DNA of 64,000 nucleotides from Streptomyces sp. NBC_00190 (GCF_036203305.1 NZ_CP108131.1:2294001-2358000), one strand, 5' to 3'; shown: positions 49,109 to 60,158, numbered from the stretch's first letter. The notes: generated from the sequence alone by a model not told the origin. Numbers and translations: made by a program.

Positions 49109-50722
49109 ATGACCGAGGCACGCGCGGGTACCGAGGCACTGGTGGGCGAGGAGCCGGCCGACCTCTCCGCCTCCGAGCGCCGCATGTGGACCGCGTACCG
49201 CACGGGCAGCATCTGCGACCTGAGCGTCCGCGCCGCCGACCGGGACGATCCGCACGGTCGGCACGTCTGGGGCCCCGAGCGCAGCGTGCGTGCCCGGGTG
49301 GTGGCGCTGCTACTGCTCCACGGGCCGCCGCCGGTGCCGGGCCGGGTGGCCTCGCTGAAGCTGCGCGGCGTACGGATCACCGGGCGGCTCGACCTGTCCG
49401 GGGGCACGGTGAGCCCGTACGTGGAGCTGCAGTCCTGCAGCTTCGACAGCGAGATCCAGCTGTCCGAGGCCCGTTTCGGCACCCTGCGCCTGGTGAACTG
49501 CGCGATCCCCCGGCTGGAGGCGGCCCGCCTGCACACCGAGGGCGATCTGCACATGCCGCGCTGCCGGGTGGCCCGTGGCGTCCGGCTGACCGACGCGCAG
49601 ATCGGCACCGACCTGCTGATCAGCCAGGCAGTGGTGCAGAAGGACTCCAAGGGCCGGGCGATCGCCGCCGACGGGATGTCGGTGGCGCAGGACTTCCAGG
49701 GCGAGCTGCTGGAGACGTACGGCGAGGTGAGCCTGCGCGGCGCGAAGGTCGGCGTGTCGATGAACCTGCGCGGGGCCCGCCTGCGCAACCCGAACGGGCG
49801 GTACGCGCTGAACGCGCCGCAGCTGACCGTCGAGCGGACCCTGTACCTGACCTCGATCGCCCTGGACTACGTCCCCGGGTCGAACTCCTCCACTCCCCCG
49901 TACGGACTGGGGCTGACGCCGACGCGCGGTCAGCCCTCGCAGCGCTTCGAGTGCCGGGGCGGGCTGCGGATGGACGACGGCCGCTTCGGTGACGCCATCG
50001 ACTTCTACGGGGCGCGCTTCGTGCTCACCGACGAGCAGGAGATATCCCTGCGCCGGATCCAGACCCCCGAGTTCCGCTTCGTCGGCGAGCGGCCGGAGCA
50101 CGGCCGGGTCGTGGTGTCGGGGTCCAAGGTGGTCAAGCTCGTCGACACCTCCACCAGCTGGCCGGGGCCGGGCGGGGTGTCGATCGAGGGCTTCGTCTAC
50201 GAGAACCTCGCCCCCCGGGGCCACTTCCCCCTCGCCCGCCGGCTGGCGTGGGTGGAGGCGGCCACGCCCGAGTACTCGCCGGAGCCGTACGAGCGGCTGG
50301 CCGCCGTACTGCGGGCCAGCGGTGAGGACGCGGACGCCCGCGAGGTGCTGCTGGCCAAGCAGCGCCGCCGCCGGGCCACCCTGCCTCCCGCGGCCAAGGC
50401 CTGGGGCTACGTCCAGGACTGGACGGTGGTCTACGGGTACCGCCCGGGCCGGGCCGCGCTGTGGATGCTGGTCCTGTGGGCGGCGGGCGCACTGCTGTTC
50501 TCCCGGCACCAGCCGCCCCCGATCAAGGCGGACGAACATCCGACGTGGGATGCCGCCCTGTACGCCCTGGACCTCCTGCTCCCGGTGATCGACCTGGGCC
50601 AGCAGGGCCAGTGGAAGGTGGAGGGCGGCTGGCAGTGGGCGGCGGCGGCGCTGGTCCTGCTGGGATGGATCCTGGCCACCACGGTGGCGGCGGGCGCCTC
50701 AAGGCTGCTGCGGCGGGGGTGA
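49109..50722 (+). CDS. Pentapeptide-like beta-helix protein with C-terminal membrane helices
   Basis: 537 residues. From about 80 to 340 the sequence runs in short beta-helix-like turns with repeating patterns (LKLRGVRITGRLDLSGG, VELQSCSFDSEIQLSEARF, VSLRGAKVGVSMNLRGARL). A helical linker and two transmembrane segments follow (AALWMLVLWAAGALLFS; WAAAALVLLGWILATTV). Sometimes labelled oxidoreductase in streptomycetes, but no cofactor motif is present. It could be a membrane-tethered scaffold. Divergent from hisD. Confidence 0.8.
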   Translation: MTEARAGTEALVGEEPADLSASERRMWTAYRTGSICDLSVRAADRDDPHGRHVWGPERSVRARVVALLLLHGPPPVPGRVASLKLRGVRITGRLDLSGGTVSPYVELQSCSFDSEIQLSEARFGTLRLVNCAIPRLEAARLHTEGDLHMPRCRVARGVRLTDAQIGTDLLISQAVVQKDSKGRAIAADGMSVAQDFQGELLETYGEVSLRGAKVGVSMNLRGARLRNPNGRYALNAPQLTVERTLYLTSIALDYVPGSNSSTPPYGLGLTPTRGQPSQRFECRGGLRMDDGRFGDAIDFYGARFVLTDEQEISLRRIQTPEFRFVGERPEHGRVVVSGSKVVKLVDTSTSWPGPGGVSIEGFVYENLAPRGHFPLARRLAWVEAATPEYSPEPYERLAAVLRASGEDADAREVLLAKQRRRRATLPPAAKAWGYVQDWTVVYGYRPGRAALWMLVLWAAGALLFSRHQPPPIKADEHPTWDAALYALDLLLPVIDLGQQGQWKVEGGWQWAAAALVLLGWILATTVAAGASRLLRRG

Positions 50723-50766
50723 CGGGGGATAGGGCGGGTCGGCCCTCGGCCATTACCCTGTGCCTC

Positions 50767-51504
50767 GTGACCACCGTTCGTCTGCCCCTCTTTCCCCTGA
50801 ACTCGGTGCTGTTCCCGGGACTCGTCCTCCCGCTGAACATCTTCGAGGAGCGTTATCGCGCCATGATGCGCGAGCTGCTGAAGACGAGCGAGGACGAGCC
50901 GCGCCGTTTCGCGGTCGTCGCCATCCGCGACGGCCGCGAGGTCGCCCCGACCGCGCCCGGCCTGCCCGACCAGACGGCCCTGCCCGAGCGCGGCCCCGCC
51001 GCGGGCTTCGGCCCGGACCCGGTCCAGGCCTTCCACCGCGTGGGCTGCATCGCGGACGCGGCGACGATCCGGGAGCGGGAGGACGGCAGCTACGAGGTCC
51101 TCGCGACGGGCACCTCACGGGTCCGGCTGATCTCGGTCGACGCCTCGGGCCCCTTCCTCACCGCGGAGCTGGAAGAGCTCCCGGAGGAGGCGGGCGAGGG
51201 CGCCGGGGCCCTGGCCGAAGGGGTGCTGCGGGCTTTCCGCACCTACCAGAAGCGGCTGGCCGGAGCCCGCGAGCGGTCCCTGACCGGCGCGGAACTCCCC
51301 GACGAGCCGTCGGTGGTCTCGTACCTGGTGGCAGCGGCGGCGGTGCTGGACATCCCGGCGAAGCAGCGGCTGCTCCAGGCCCCGGACACGGCGACCCGCC
51401 TGGCGGAGGAGCTGAAGCTGCTGCGCGCGGAGACCGCGGTGATCCGCCACCTCCCCTCGCTGCCCGCGGTGGACCTGACCCGTACCCCGACGAGCCCGAA
51501 CTGA
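50767..51504 (+). CDS. Lon N-terminal (substrate-binding) domain protein
   Basis: 245 residues from GTG 50767. The N-terminus LPLFPLNSVLFPGLVLPLNIFEERYRAMM (trimmed block) is the LON_substr_bdg signature, followed by VGCIADAATIREREDGSYEV and a helical C-half. There is no ATPase or protease domain, so this is a free-standing Lon-N protein that may bind unfolded proteins. The following ybaK gene starts 4 bp after its stop. Confidence 0.87.
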   Translation: MTTVRLPLFPLNSVLFPGLVLPLNIFEERYRAMMRELLKTSEDEPRRFAVVAIRDGREVAPTAPGLPDQTALPERGPAAGFGPDPVQAFHRVGCIADAATIREREDGSYEVLATGTSRVRLISVDASGPFLTAELEELPEEAGEGAGALAEGVLRAFRTYQKRLAGARERSLTGAELPDEPSVVSYLVAAAAVLDIPAKQRLLQAPDTATRLAEELKLLRAETAVIRHLPSLPAVDLTRTPTSPN

Positions 51505-51507
51505 CCG

Positions 51508-51996
51508 ATGGCGAAGAAGAAACCGGCCGGGACCCCGGCGATCGTGGCCCTCACCGCGGCGGGCGCCGAGTTCACCACGCACGCCTACGAACACGACCCG
51601 GCGCATCCCTCGTACGGCGAGGAAGCCGCCTCGGCGATGGGCGTCTCGCCCGACCGGGTCTTCAAGACGCTCGTCGCGGAGGTGGACGGAGTCCTGACGG
51701 TGGCGGTGGTCCCGGTCTCGGGCTCGCTGGACCTGAAGGCCCTCGCCTCGGCGGTGGGCGGCAAGCGGGCGGTGATGGCCGATCCCGCACTGGCGGAGCG
51801 CACGACGGGCTACGTCCTGGGCGGCATCTCCCCGCTCGGCCAGCGCAAGCGCCTGCGCACGGTGATCGACGCCTCGGCCCGCAACCACCCGACCATCTGC
51901 TGCTCGGCGGGCCGCCGCGGCCTGGAGGTCGAGCTCTCCCCGTCGGCCCTGACCACCTTGACCGGGGCCACGCTGGCCCCCATCGCCCGCCCGTAG
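51508..51996 (+). CDS. ybaK: Cys-tRNA(Pro)/Cys-tRNA(Cys) deacylase
   Basis: 162 residues, the full length of YbaK. The core YGEEAASAMGVSPDRVFKTLV, LKALASAVGGKRAVMAD and GYVLGGISPLGQRKRL, with the conserved Lys of the active site, identifies an INS/YbaK editing domain. It hydrolyses mischarged Cys-tRNA(Pro) in trans. Probably cotranscribed with the Lon-N gene. Confidence 0.9.
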   Translation: MAKKKPAGTPAIVALTAAGAEFTTHAYEHDPAHPSYGEEAASAMGVSPDRVFKTLVAEVDGVLTVAVVPVSGSLDLKALASAVGGKRAVMADPALAERTTGYVLGGISPLGQRKRLRTVIDASARNHPTICCSAGRRGLEVELSPSALTTLTGATLAPIARP

Positions 51997-52024
51997 CGTC
52001 CGCGGAGCCCGGGGGCGCGGCGGG

Positions 52025-52723
52025 TCAGGTGCGCGGCGGGTTCGGGGCCTGCGGATCGGGGGCCGGCGGGTTCGGGGCCTGCGGATCGGGAGCCTGTGGG
52101 TCGGCGTGGACGTGCGGCGGCGGGTAGACGGCCCAGGCGGGCTCCGGGTCCGGGTCCCGCGGGGACCAGAGGGCGGTCAGGCCCAGGTGCACCAGGACGG
52201 CCGTCATCGGCCAGACCAGCAGCACCCCGTGTGCCAGCATCTGCAGCGGCGCGTCGAACGGGACGCCCTTCCCCGCCTTCAGCGCCGCGGCCAGCAGGTC
52301 CGAGGACGGCCCCAGCCACAGCCCGAACCGCCACCCCACCAGCGCGGCGAAGAGGGACCCGAGCCCGAGCCCGATCACCAGCGGCACACCGCCGGCCCGG
52401 CGCCACAGGAAGACACCGACGGCACTCAGGACGCCCAGCCCCACGGACAGCAGGAAGAAGGTCCCGTCGGCCCCGATCCGCGCCTCGCTCTCGCTGTTGC
52501 GCAGGAACACCGCCTCCCCGTTGGAGACGTACTGCACCCGCGGCGCCAGCCACATCCACAGCAGTCCGAGGAGCAGGCCCGCCACCCCGACCGCCAGGGC
52601 GACGACGGCCCCGTCCCGGATGTCCTGCGGGGTGATGGCCGCGTCGGCGGCCCCCGGCTTCTCGGGCGGGAGCGAGGGCGGGTCGAAAGGAGACGGCGGG
52701 GTCACGGCTTCGGTCACCCCCAC
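52025..52723 (-). CDS. DUF2567-type membrane protein with Pro-rich repeat tail
   Basis: 232 residues from GTG 52723 (GTG 52717 also possible). A Pro-rich N-terminus is followed by four transmembrane helices in the DUF2567 pattern (AVVALAVGVAGLLLGLLWMW; VSNGEAVFL; LVIGLGLGSLFAALVGW; MLAHGVLLVWPMTAVLVHL). The tail is built from a tandem DPQAPNPPAP repeat encoded by 30-bp units (about 52028-52100). Function unknown. It lies downstream of the ABC transporter genes, 28 bp after the permease stop. Confidence 0.75.
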   Translation of the reverse strand: MGVTEAVTPPSPFDPPSLPPEKPGAADAAITPQDIRDGAVVALAVGVAGLLLGLLWMWLAPRVQYVSNGEAVFLRNSESEARIGADGTFFLLSVGLGVLSAVGVFLWRRAGGVPLVIGLGLGSLFAALVGWRFGLWLGPSSDLLAAALKAGKGVPFDAPLQMLAHGVLLVWPMTAVLVHLGLTALWSPRDPDPEPAWAVYPPPHVHADPQAPDPQAPNPPAPDPQAPNPPRT

Positions 52724-52751
52724 ATCGTGCCAGGTGCGTCCGCCGTCGGCG

Positions 52752-53563
52752 TCAGCGGACCGCCGCCCGCCGGTACGCCCACGTGGCGACGGCCAGCGAC
52801 AGGACCCCGACGGCCCCGCACACGCCGAGGTCGAAGGCGACCGCGGACCAGTCCGGATCCGGGGCGAAGGTCCGCGCGAACGCCTCCACCCCGTAGGTGG
52901 AGGGCAGCAGGTCCCGCGCCCACACGATCACCTCCGGCATCCGCTCGGGCGGCAGCACTCCCAGCAGCAGCGCCGCCGACATGCCGAGCTGCCCGGCCAG
53001 CGTGGCCAGCTCCTGTCGCGGCGCCAGCAGCCCCAGCGCCGCGCCGAGTCCGGCCAGCGCGGCCCCGGCGAGCGGCACCACCGCGGCCAGGATCCACAGC
53101 CCGCCCATCGGCAGCCCGAAGAGCACGGACCCGAAGACGGCGGTGACCAGGGTCCCCGGCAGCGTGAAGGAGGCGTACGCGGAGGCCGCGCCCAGCACCA
53201 CCGACGCGGGCGGCACCGGCAGGGTGGCGTAGTGGTCGAGGCCGCCGCCCGCCCGCAGCTGCCCGAAGTACTGCGCGAGCAGGTTCAGCGCGACGAAGGC
53301 CACGACGAGGACGGAGGAGCCGGCCACGACGGCCCGGGCCTCGGAGCCCCCGTCCACCACGCCCCGCATCAGGATCATGATCCCGACGGACTGGAAGGTG
53401 GCCACGAACAGCAGCGGGATCCGCGCCACCCGGGCCCGGGACAGCTGCGCCCGGTACACGGCGGCCAGCGCGGGGAAGAACCGCGCCTTCGGAGCCAGCT
53501 CGGCGGGAGCACATGCGGAGCCCGTGGCGTCCACGGCACCCGCGGTGCCCACGGCAGCGGTAG

Positions 53564-53567
<4 letters not shown>
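52752..53567 (-). CDS. ABC-2 type transporter permease
   Basis: 271 residues from GTG 53567 with six hydrophobic segments, typical of an ABC-2 permease: LLFVATFQSVGIMILM, LVVAFVALNLLAQYF, LPMGGLWILAAVVPL, and RDLLPSTYGVEAFART near the last helices. It pairs with the ATPase encoded upstream (GTGA overlap) to form an exporter. The exported compound is not evident. Confidence 0.9.
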
Positions 53568-54613
<1,046 letters not shown>

Positions 54614-54641
54614 GAGGGAGCAGCCTACGCGGCTCCCGCCC

Positions 54642-55946
54642 CTACTCGGCCGCCGGGGTCGACGGCGCGGCCGCGCCCAGGGGCGGTGATCCCGGCGCCG
54701 CGGCCGGTACGGCGGCCACGTGTTCGGCGGCCGCCCGGACGTCGATCTCCCGCCAGAACCCGGCGCGGATGGCGTACCGGTCGTGCTCGTCGATCTGGTC
54801 GTCCTTGTGCGCGAGCAGCCCGAACCGGGCGGCGTAGCGCAGCAGCTCCCCGTCGATCCGGTGCGGGATGCGCGGGTACATCGTGGCCAGCTTTTGCAGG
54901 TGGACGGTCTCCGGGAGCCGCTCCATCCAGCGCCGGGCGAACACCTGTCCCACCTCGAACGGGTCGCCGCCGACGGTGGTGATGTCCTCCTCCCGGTCGG
55001 CCCAGCGCTGCTCGGCGCTGGTGAGCTGGGCGAGGGTGGGCAGCGAGGCGGTCTCGGCGGGTTCGCCGAGCGGTCCGGCGCGGTCGATCCAGCCCTTGTC
55101 GGAGGACCAGCGCAGGGCGCTGCCGGCGGGGGGCTGGCTCCCGTTGGAGCCGGGCGCGGCCTGCTGCCCGGGTGCGCGCAGCGAGCCGGCGAGGTCCTTG
55201 GGCGTGGGCACGGCCCGGCCCCCGGGGGTGGCGGGCGCGGGTACGGGGACCCCGTCGGCCTCGTCCTCCCGGGCGTCGGCGGAGCCGTTGCGGGCGGCTT
55301 CGGCGAGCGCCGCCTCGGGCAGCGGGGCGGAGAGGATGGCGGCGATGTCGGGGCGCGGGGCCGGCGGCGGGGAGCACAGCCCGGTGAGGTCCTTGGCGCG
55401 GACGGCCCGGGTGATCCAGGCCCGGTCGAGGACGCGGCGTTCGTCGGCCTCCGCGACGAGGTCCTCGGACTGGTTGTAGTCCCCGTCGGCGGCCTGTACG
55501 GCCCACAGGTGGACGGCGACCCCGTGCTCCTTGGCGGACATCAGGCCGGGCAGCAGGTCTCCGTCGCCGGTCACCAGGACCACGTCGGAGCAGGCGCGGT
55601 TGCGGGCCAGCTCGGTGAGTTCCGCGTGCATGGCGGCGTCGACGCCCTTCTGCGCCCAGCGGCCGTCGCTGCGGGTCAGGGCGCCGAGCCGGACGGTGAC
55701 GCGGGGCATGACGCGCAGCCGCCGGTGCTCGGGCTGGGGCACCCGGTCGGGTGCGCCGTCGAACCAGTAGATGCGCAGCAGGGGCTGCTCGGTATCCGCT
55801 TCGGCGCGCTCACGCAGGCCCTGGATGAGGGCGGCGTGGTCGACGGTGATGCGGGATCGGGAGGGCTCTCCTGCGAGAAGGCTCGCGGCGGCGCCCAGCA
55901 GATAGCCGGCGTCCACCAGGACGACGCAGCGGTCCACGCGTACCAC
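54642..55946 (-). CDS. NYN-domain putative ribonuclease
   Basis: 434 residues from GTG 55946. The NYN (PIN-like) nuclease domain spans about 1-180 with acidic residues in VLVDAGYLLG, QKGVDAAMHAELTELA and VLVTGDGDLLPGL. A Pro/Ala-rich linker leads to a C-terminal helical domain (RRWMERLPETVHLQKLATMY, RYAARFGLLAHKDDQI) with winged-helix/OST-HTH-like character. Likely a metal-dependent RNase of unknown target. Confidence 0.85.
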   Translation of the reverse strand: MVRVDRCVVLVDAGYLLGAAASLLAGEPSRSRITVDHAALIQGLRERAEADTEQPLLRIYWFDGAPDRVPQPEHRRLRVMPRVTVRLGALTRSDGRWAQKGVDAAMHAELTELARNRACSDVVLVTGDGDLLPGLMSAKEHGVAVHLWAVQAADGDYNQSEDLVAEADERRVLDRAWITRAVRAKDLTGLCSPPPAPRPDIAAILSAPLPEAALAEAARNGSADAREDEADGVPVPAPATPGGRAVPTPKDLAGSLRAPGQQAAPGSNGSQPPAGSALRWSSDKGWIDRAGPLGEPAETASLPTLAQLTSAEQRWADREEDITTVGGDPFEVGQVFARRWMERLPETVHLQKLATMYPRIPHRIDGELLRYAARFGLLAHKDDQIDEHDRYAIRAGFWREIDVRAAAEHVAAVPAAAPGSPPLGAAAPSTPAAE

Positions 55947-56159
55947 CCTCTTCCCTGGGGGTCCTCGATAGGTTTTCCCCGAGTCTGCCCGACCGCAAGG
56001 GTGTTGACGGCCGGAACTCGATCATCGGCGTGGCGGATCTCACAGGCGGGAAGGGGACGGACTCCGACTACGCGCGGTAATGATCCAAAATGCGCGGTTT
56101 CTGGCGTTGTGTGAGTGTGAAGGCGGTCCTGGCCCCTAGACCCTCACGGAGGCTCCACC

Positions 56160-56327
56160 ATGGCCAAGAACAAGCAGCAGAAGCAGCCGAAGCAGCAGCA
56201 GACCCGTTCGTCCGCGTCGGACCCGTCGCGGAGCTCCTCGGGATCCTCGCCCGAGTCGACCTCGCAGGCGCCGAGTCCGATGGACATGGCCCACAAGAGC
56301 AAGACGAAGAAGTTCGGCCACAACTGA
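56160..56327 (+). CDS. Small basic hypothetical protein
   Basis: 55 residues, preceded by GGAGG at good distance. Gln/Lys-rich N-terminus (MAKNKQQKQPKQQQ), a Ser-rich middle and a C-terminus MDMAHKSKTKKFGHN. It looks like an intrinsically disordered, basic protein of the type found abundantly in streptomycetes. It is followed by a strong hairpin, supporting a real transcription unit. Function unknown. Confidence 0.72.
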   Translation: MAKNKQQKQPKQQQTRSSASDPSRSSSGSSPESTSQAPSPMDMAHKSKTKKFGHN

Positions 56328-56351
56328 CGCCTTCGCGTCCCGTGACCGGAA

Positions 56352-56384
56352 AAGGGCCTGCCCGGCGGCGCCGGGCAGGCCCTT
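56352..56384. terminator. Bidirectional terminator hairpin
   Basis: Perfect 14-bp stem (56352-56365 / 56371-56384), 5-nt loop, between the small basic protein gene and the convergent dnaE stop. A short A-run at one end and TT at the other. Confidence 0.82.
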
Positions 56385-56424
56385 CCGTACGCGGTGCGAC
56401 CCCGCCTACCTGCCTCGTCCGGCC

Positions 56425-59400
56425 CTATCCGGCCAGGCAGGACGGGCCGAGCAGCACCTTGAGGTCGCCGAAGAGGGCGGGGTCGGGCTGCACCCGGTGG
56501 CGGTCGAGGCGCAGCACGGTGGTGGTCCGCGGCCCCTGGAGCTTGATCCGTACCTCGGTGTTGCCCTTGTGGTGGCGCAGGATCTCCCCCAGTCGGGTCA
56601 CCATCGGCGGCGTGACCTTGACGGTGGGGATGGTGAGGACCACGGGGGCGTTGGTGCCGGCCGAGGAGAGGTCGGGGACCATCATCTCCATGGCGACCAG
56701 ACGGGGGACGTCCTCGCGCTTGTCGAGGCGGCCCTTGACGAAGACGACGGTGTCCTCGACCAGCTGGGTGGAGACGAGCTGGTAGGTCGCGGGGAAGAAC
56801 ATGCACTCGATGGAGCCGGCGAGGTCCTCGACGGTGGCGATGGCCCAGGCGTTGCCCTGCTTGGTCATCTTGCGCTGGAGGCCCGAGATGATGCCGCCGA
56901 TGGTGACGACGGCGCCGTCCGAGTGCTCACCGCCGGTCAGCTGGGAGATCCCGGCGTCCGTCTTGTCGGAGAGGACGTGCTCCAGGCCGAAGAGCGGGTG
57001 GTCGGAGACGTAGAGACCCAGCATCTCGCGCTCCTGGGCGAGCAGGTAGGACTTCTCCCACTCGACGTCGGAGAATTCGACGTCGAGACCGAAGCCCGGC
57101 TCGTCGCTCGCGCCCTCGTCGCCCATTCCGCCGAACAGGTCGAACTGGCCCTCGGCCTCCTTGCGCTTCACGGCGACCACGTTGTCGATCATCGACTCGT
57201 GGTGTGCGACCAGGCCCTTGCGGGTGTGGCCCATCTCGTCGAAGGCCCCGGCCTTGATCAGCGACTCGACGGTCCGCTTGTTGCAGACGACGGCCTCGAC
57301 CTTGTCCAGGAAGTCGGGGAAGGTCGAGTACTTCCCCTTGCCCTTCCTGGTCTTGATGATCGACTCCACGACGTTCTGGCCCACGTTGCGCACCGCGGTG
57401 AGGCCGAAGAGGATCACGTCGTCGCCCTGGGCGGCGAAGTTCGGCTCCGACTCGTTCACGTTCGGAGGGAGCACCTTGATGCCCATCCGGCGGCACTCGT
57501 TCAGGTAGATCGCGGACTTGTCCTTGTCGTCCTTGACCGAGGTGAGCAGGCCGGCCATGTACTCGGCCGGGAAGTTCGCCTTGAGATAGGCGGTCCAGTA
57601 GGAGACCAGGCCGTACGCGGCCGAGTGGGCCTTGTTGAAGGCGTAGCCGGCGAAGGGGACCAGCACGTCCCACAGGGCCTGGATCGCCTTGTCGGAGTAG
57701 CCGTTCTTCTTCGCGCCCTCCTGGAAGATGACGAAGTTCTTCGCCAGCTCCTCGGGCTTCTTCTTGCCCATCACGCGGCGCAGGATGTCGGCCTCGCCCA
57801 GCGAGTACCCGGCGATGATCTGGGCGGCCTTCTGCACCTGCTCCTGGTAGACGATCAGACCGTAGGTGACCGCGAGCACCTCTTCGAGGGGCTCCTCCAG
57901 CTCCGGGTGGATCGGGGTGATCTCCTGCTGCTTGTTCTTGCGCAGGGCGTAGTTCGTGTGCGAGTTCATGCCCATCGGGCCCGGCCGGTACAGGGCCGAG
58001 ACGGCGGAGATGTCCTCGAAGTTGTCGGGCTTCATCAGGCGCAGCAGCGAGCGCATGGGGCCGCCGTCGAACTGGAAGACGCCGAGGGTGTCACCGCGGC
58101 CGAGCAGTTCGAAGGTCTTGGGGTCGTCGAGCGGCAGGGCCAGGAGATCGATGTCGATCCCCTTGTTGGCCTTCACCATCTTGACGGCGTCGTCCATGAT
58201 CGTGAGGTTGCGCAGGCCCAGGAAGTCCATCTTCAGCAGGCCGAGCGACTCGCAGCTCGGGTAGTCCCACTGGGTGATGGTGACGCCGTCGGTGTGCCGC
58301 ACCCAGACGGGTACGTGGTCGGTGATCGTCTCGCTGGACATGATCACGCCGGCGGCGTGCACGCCCATCTGGCGGACCAGGCCCTCCACACCGCGGGCGG
58401 TGTCGATGACCTTCTTCACGTCCGGCTCGTTCTCGTACATCCCGCGGATCTCGCCGGCCTCGCCGTAGCGGGGGTGCTGCGGGTCGAGGATGCCGGAGAG
58501 CGGGATGCCCTTGCCGAGGACGTCGGCGGGCATCGCCTTGGTGAGCCGGTCGCCCATGGCGTACGGGTAGCCCAGGACGCGCGCCGAGTCCTTGATCGCG
58601 TTCTTGGCCTTGATCGTGCCGTAGGTGCCGATCATGGCGACCTTGTCGGCGCCGTACTTCTCGGTCACGTACCGGATCACCTCGACGCGCCGACGCTCGT
58701 CGAAGTCGATGTCGACATCGGGCATGGAGACGCGCTCGGGGTTCAGGAAGCGCTCGAAGATCAGGCCGTGGGTGAGCGGGTCGAGGTCGGTGATGCCCAT
58801 GGCGTACGCGACGATCGAGCCGGCCGCGGAGCCTCGGCCCGGGCCGACCGCGATGCCCTGGTTCTTGGCCCACATGATGAAGTCGGCGACCACGAGGAAG
58901 TAGCCGGGGAAGCCCATCGAGATGATCGTGTCCATCTCGTACTCGGCCTGCTTCATCCGGTCGTCCGGAATGCCTCCCGGGTAGCGGCGGTGCATGCCGC
59001 GCATGGTCTCCTCGCGGAACCAGGTGACCTCGGTGTAGCCGTCCGGGATGTCGAACTTCGGCATCAGGTTCCGGAACTTGAACATGCCCTCGGTGTCGAT
59101 CTGGTCCGCGACCAGCCGCGTGTTGGCGCAGCCCTCCTGCCAGGCGTCCGAGGAGTCGATGGCGTACATCTCGTCCGTGGACTTCAGGTAGTAGCCGGTT
59201 CCGTCGAAGCGGAAGCGGTCCGGGTCCGAGAGGTTCTTGCCGGTCTGGATGCAGAGCAGGGCGTCGTGGGCGCCGGCCTCGCTCGCGTACGTGTAGTGCG
59301 AGTCGTTCGTCACGAGCGGCGGGATGCCGAGCTTCTTGCCGATCTCCAGCAGCCCGTCGCGGACCCGGCGCTCGATCTCGATGCCGTGGTCCATCAGCTC

Positions 59401-59967
59401 CAGGAAGTAGCGCCCCTCGCCGAAGATGTCCTTGTAGTCGGAGGCGGCCTGCACGGCCTCGTCGAACTGGCCGAGCCGCAGCCTGGTCTGCACCTCGCCG
59501 GACGGGCAGCCGGTGGAGGCGATCAGGCCCTCGGACCACTTGGAGATGGTCTCCTTGTCCATCCGCGGCCACTTCGTGAGCCAGCCCTCGGCGTAGGCGT
59601 CGGAGGACAGCCGGAAGATGTTGTGCAGACCGGTGGCGTTCGACGCCCAGATCGTCTTGTGGGTGTAACCGCCGGAACCGGAGACGTCGTCCCGCTTCTG
59701 GTGCGGCTGGCCCCACTGGATGCGCCGCTTGTTGCGCCGGGACTCGGGGGCGACGTACGCCTCGATGCCGATGATCGGCGTGATCCCGGCCTTCTGGGCG
59801 GTGTGGAAGAAGTCGTAGGCCCCGTGGAGGTTGCCGTGGTCGGACATGGCGATGTGCGTCATGCCCATCTCGTTGCACGCGTTGAACATGTCCTTCAGCC
59901 GCGCGGCACCGTCCAGCAGCGAGTACTGGGTGTGGACGTGCAGGTGCGTGAACGGCGGCTTGGTCAC
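56425..59967 (-). CDS. dnaE: DNA polymerase III alpha subunit
   Basis: 1180 residues from GTG 59967 (GGAGG upstream), the usual actinobacterial DnaE1 length. N-terminal PHP domain (THLHVHTQYSLLDGA; MSDHGNLHG). Polymerase palm with the catalytic aspartates in MPDVDIDFDERRR at about 413-424 and GPGRGSAAGS before it. Helix-hairpin-helix region, OB domain and C-terminal tail. Replicative polymerase. Monocistronic. Confidence 0.97.
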   Translation of the reverse strand: MTKPPFTHLHVHTQYSLLDGAARLKDMFNACNEMGMTHIAMSDHGNLHGAYDFFHTAQKAGITPIIGIEAYVAPESRRNKRRIQWGQPHQKRDDVSGSGGYTHKTIWASNATGLHNIFRLSSDAYAEGWLTKWPRMDKETISKWSEGLIASTGCPSGEVQTRLRLGQFDEAVQAASDYKDIFGEGRYFLELMDHGIEIERRVRDGLLEIGKKLGIPPLVTNDSHYTYASEAGAHDALLCIQTGKNLSDPDRFRFDGTGYYLKSTDEMYAIDSSDAWQEGCANTRLVADQIDTEGMFKFRNLMPKFDIPDGYTEVTWFREETMRGMHRRYPGGIPDDRMKQAEYEMDTIISMGFPGYFLVVADFIMWAKNQGIAVGPGRGSAAGSIVAYAMGITDLDPLTHGLIFERFLNPERVSMPDVDIDFDERRRVEVIRYVTEKYGADKVAMIGTYGTIKAKNAIKDSARVLGYPYAMGDRLTKAMPADVLGKGIPLSGILDPQHPRYGEAGEIRGMYENEPDVKKVIDTARGVEGLVRQMGVHAAGVIMSSETITDHVPVWVRHTDGVTITQWDYPSCESLGLLKMDFLGLRNLTIMDDAVKMVKANKGIDIDLLALPLDDPKTFELLGRGDTLGVFQFDGGPMRSLLRLMKPDNFEDISAVSALYRPGPMGMNSHTNYALRKNKQQEITPIHPELEEPLEEVLAVTYGLIVYQEQVQKAAQIIAGYSLGEADILRRVMGKKKPEELAKNFVIFQEGAKKNGYSDKAIQALWDVLVPFAGYAFNKAHSAAYGLVSYWTAYLKANFPAEYMAGLLTSVKDDKDKSAIYLNECRRMGIKVLPPNVNESEPNFAAQGDDVILFGLTAVRNVGQNVVESIIKTRKGKGKYSTFPDFLDKVEAVVCNKRTVESLIKAGAFDEMGHTRKGLVAHHESMIDNVVAVKRKEAEGQFDLFGGMGDEGASDEPGFGLDVEFSDVEWEKSYLLAQEREMLGLYVSDHPLFGLEHVLSDKTDAGISQLTGGEHSDGAVVTIGGIISGLQRKMTKQGNAWAIATVEDLAGSIECMFFPATYQLVSTQLVEDTVVFVKGRLDKREDVPRLVAMEMMVPDLSSAGTNAPVVLTIPTVKVTPPMVTRLGEILRHHKGNTEVRIKLQGPRTTTVLRLDRHRVQPDPALFGDLKVLLGPSCLAG

Positions 59968-60158
59968 GGTGGGAGTCCTCCGGGGGGAGAGAGGGGCGGC
60001 AGCTCTGAATCCTACGTCTCCCGGGTGACACATCCGGGGCACCGACCGGTACCTTCATCCGTTGCAGAGCCAGAGGGGAAGGACACCCGTCCGAGCCCCT
60101 CCGGATCAGATACGTGATCGGCAAGCGATCCACCCCGCACCACCAGGAGGCACCGGCC

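Noticed and set aside
56497-60117. A 1206-codon open frame opposite dnaE
   Set aside because: Antisense shadow of dnaE with no motif; dnaE is intact and has a proper ribosome site.
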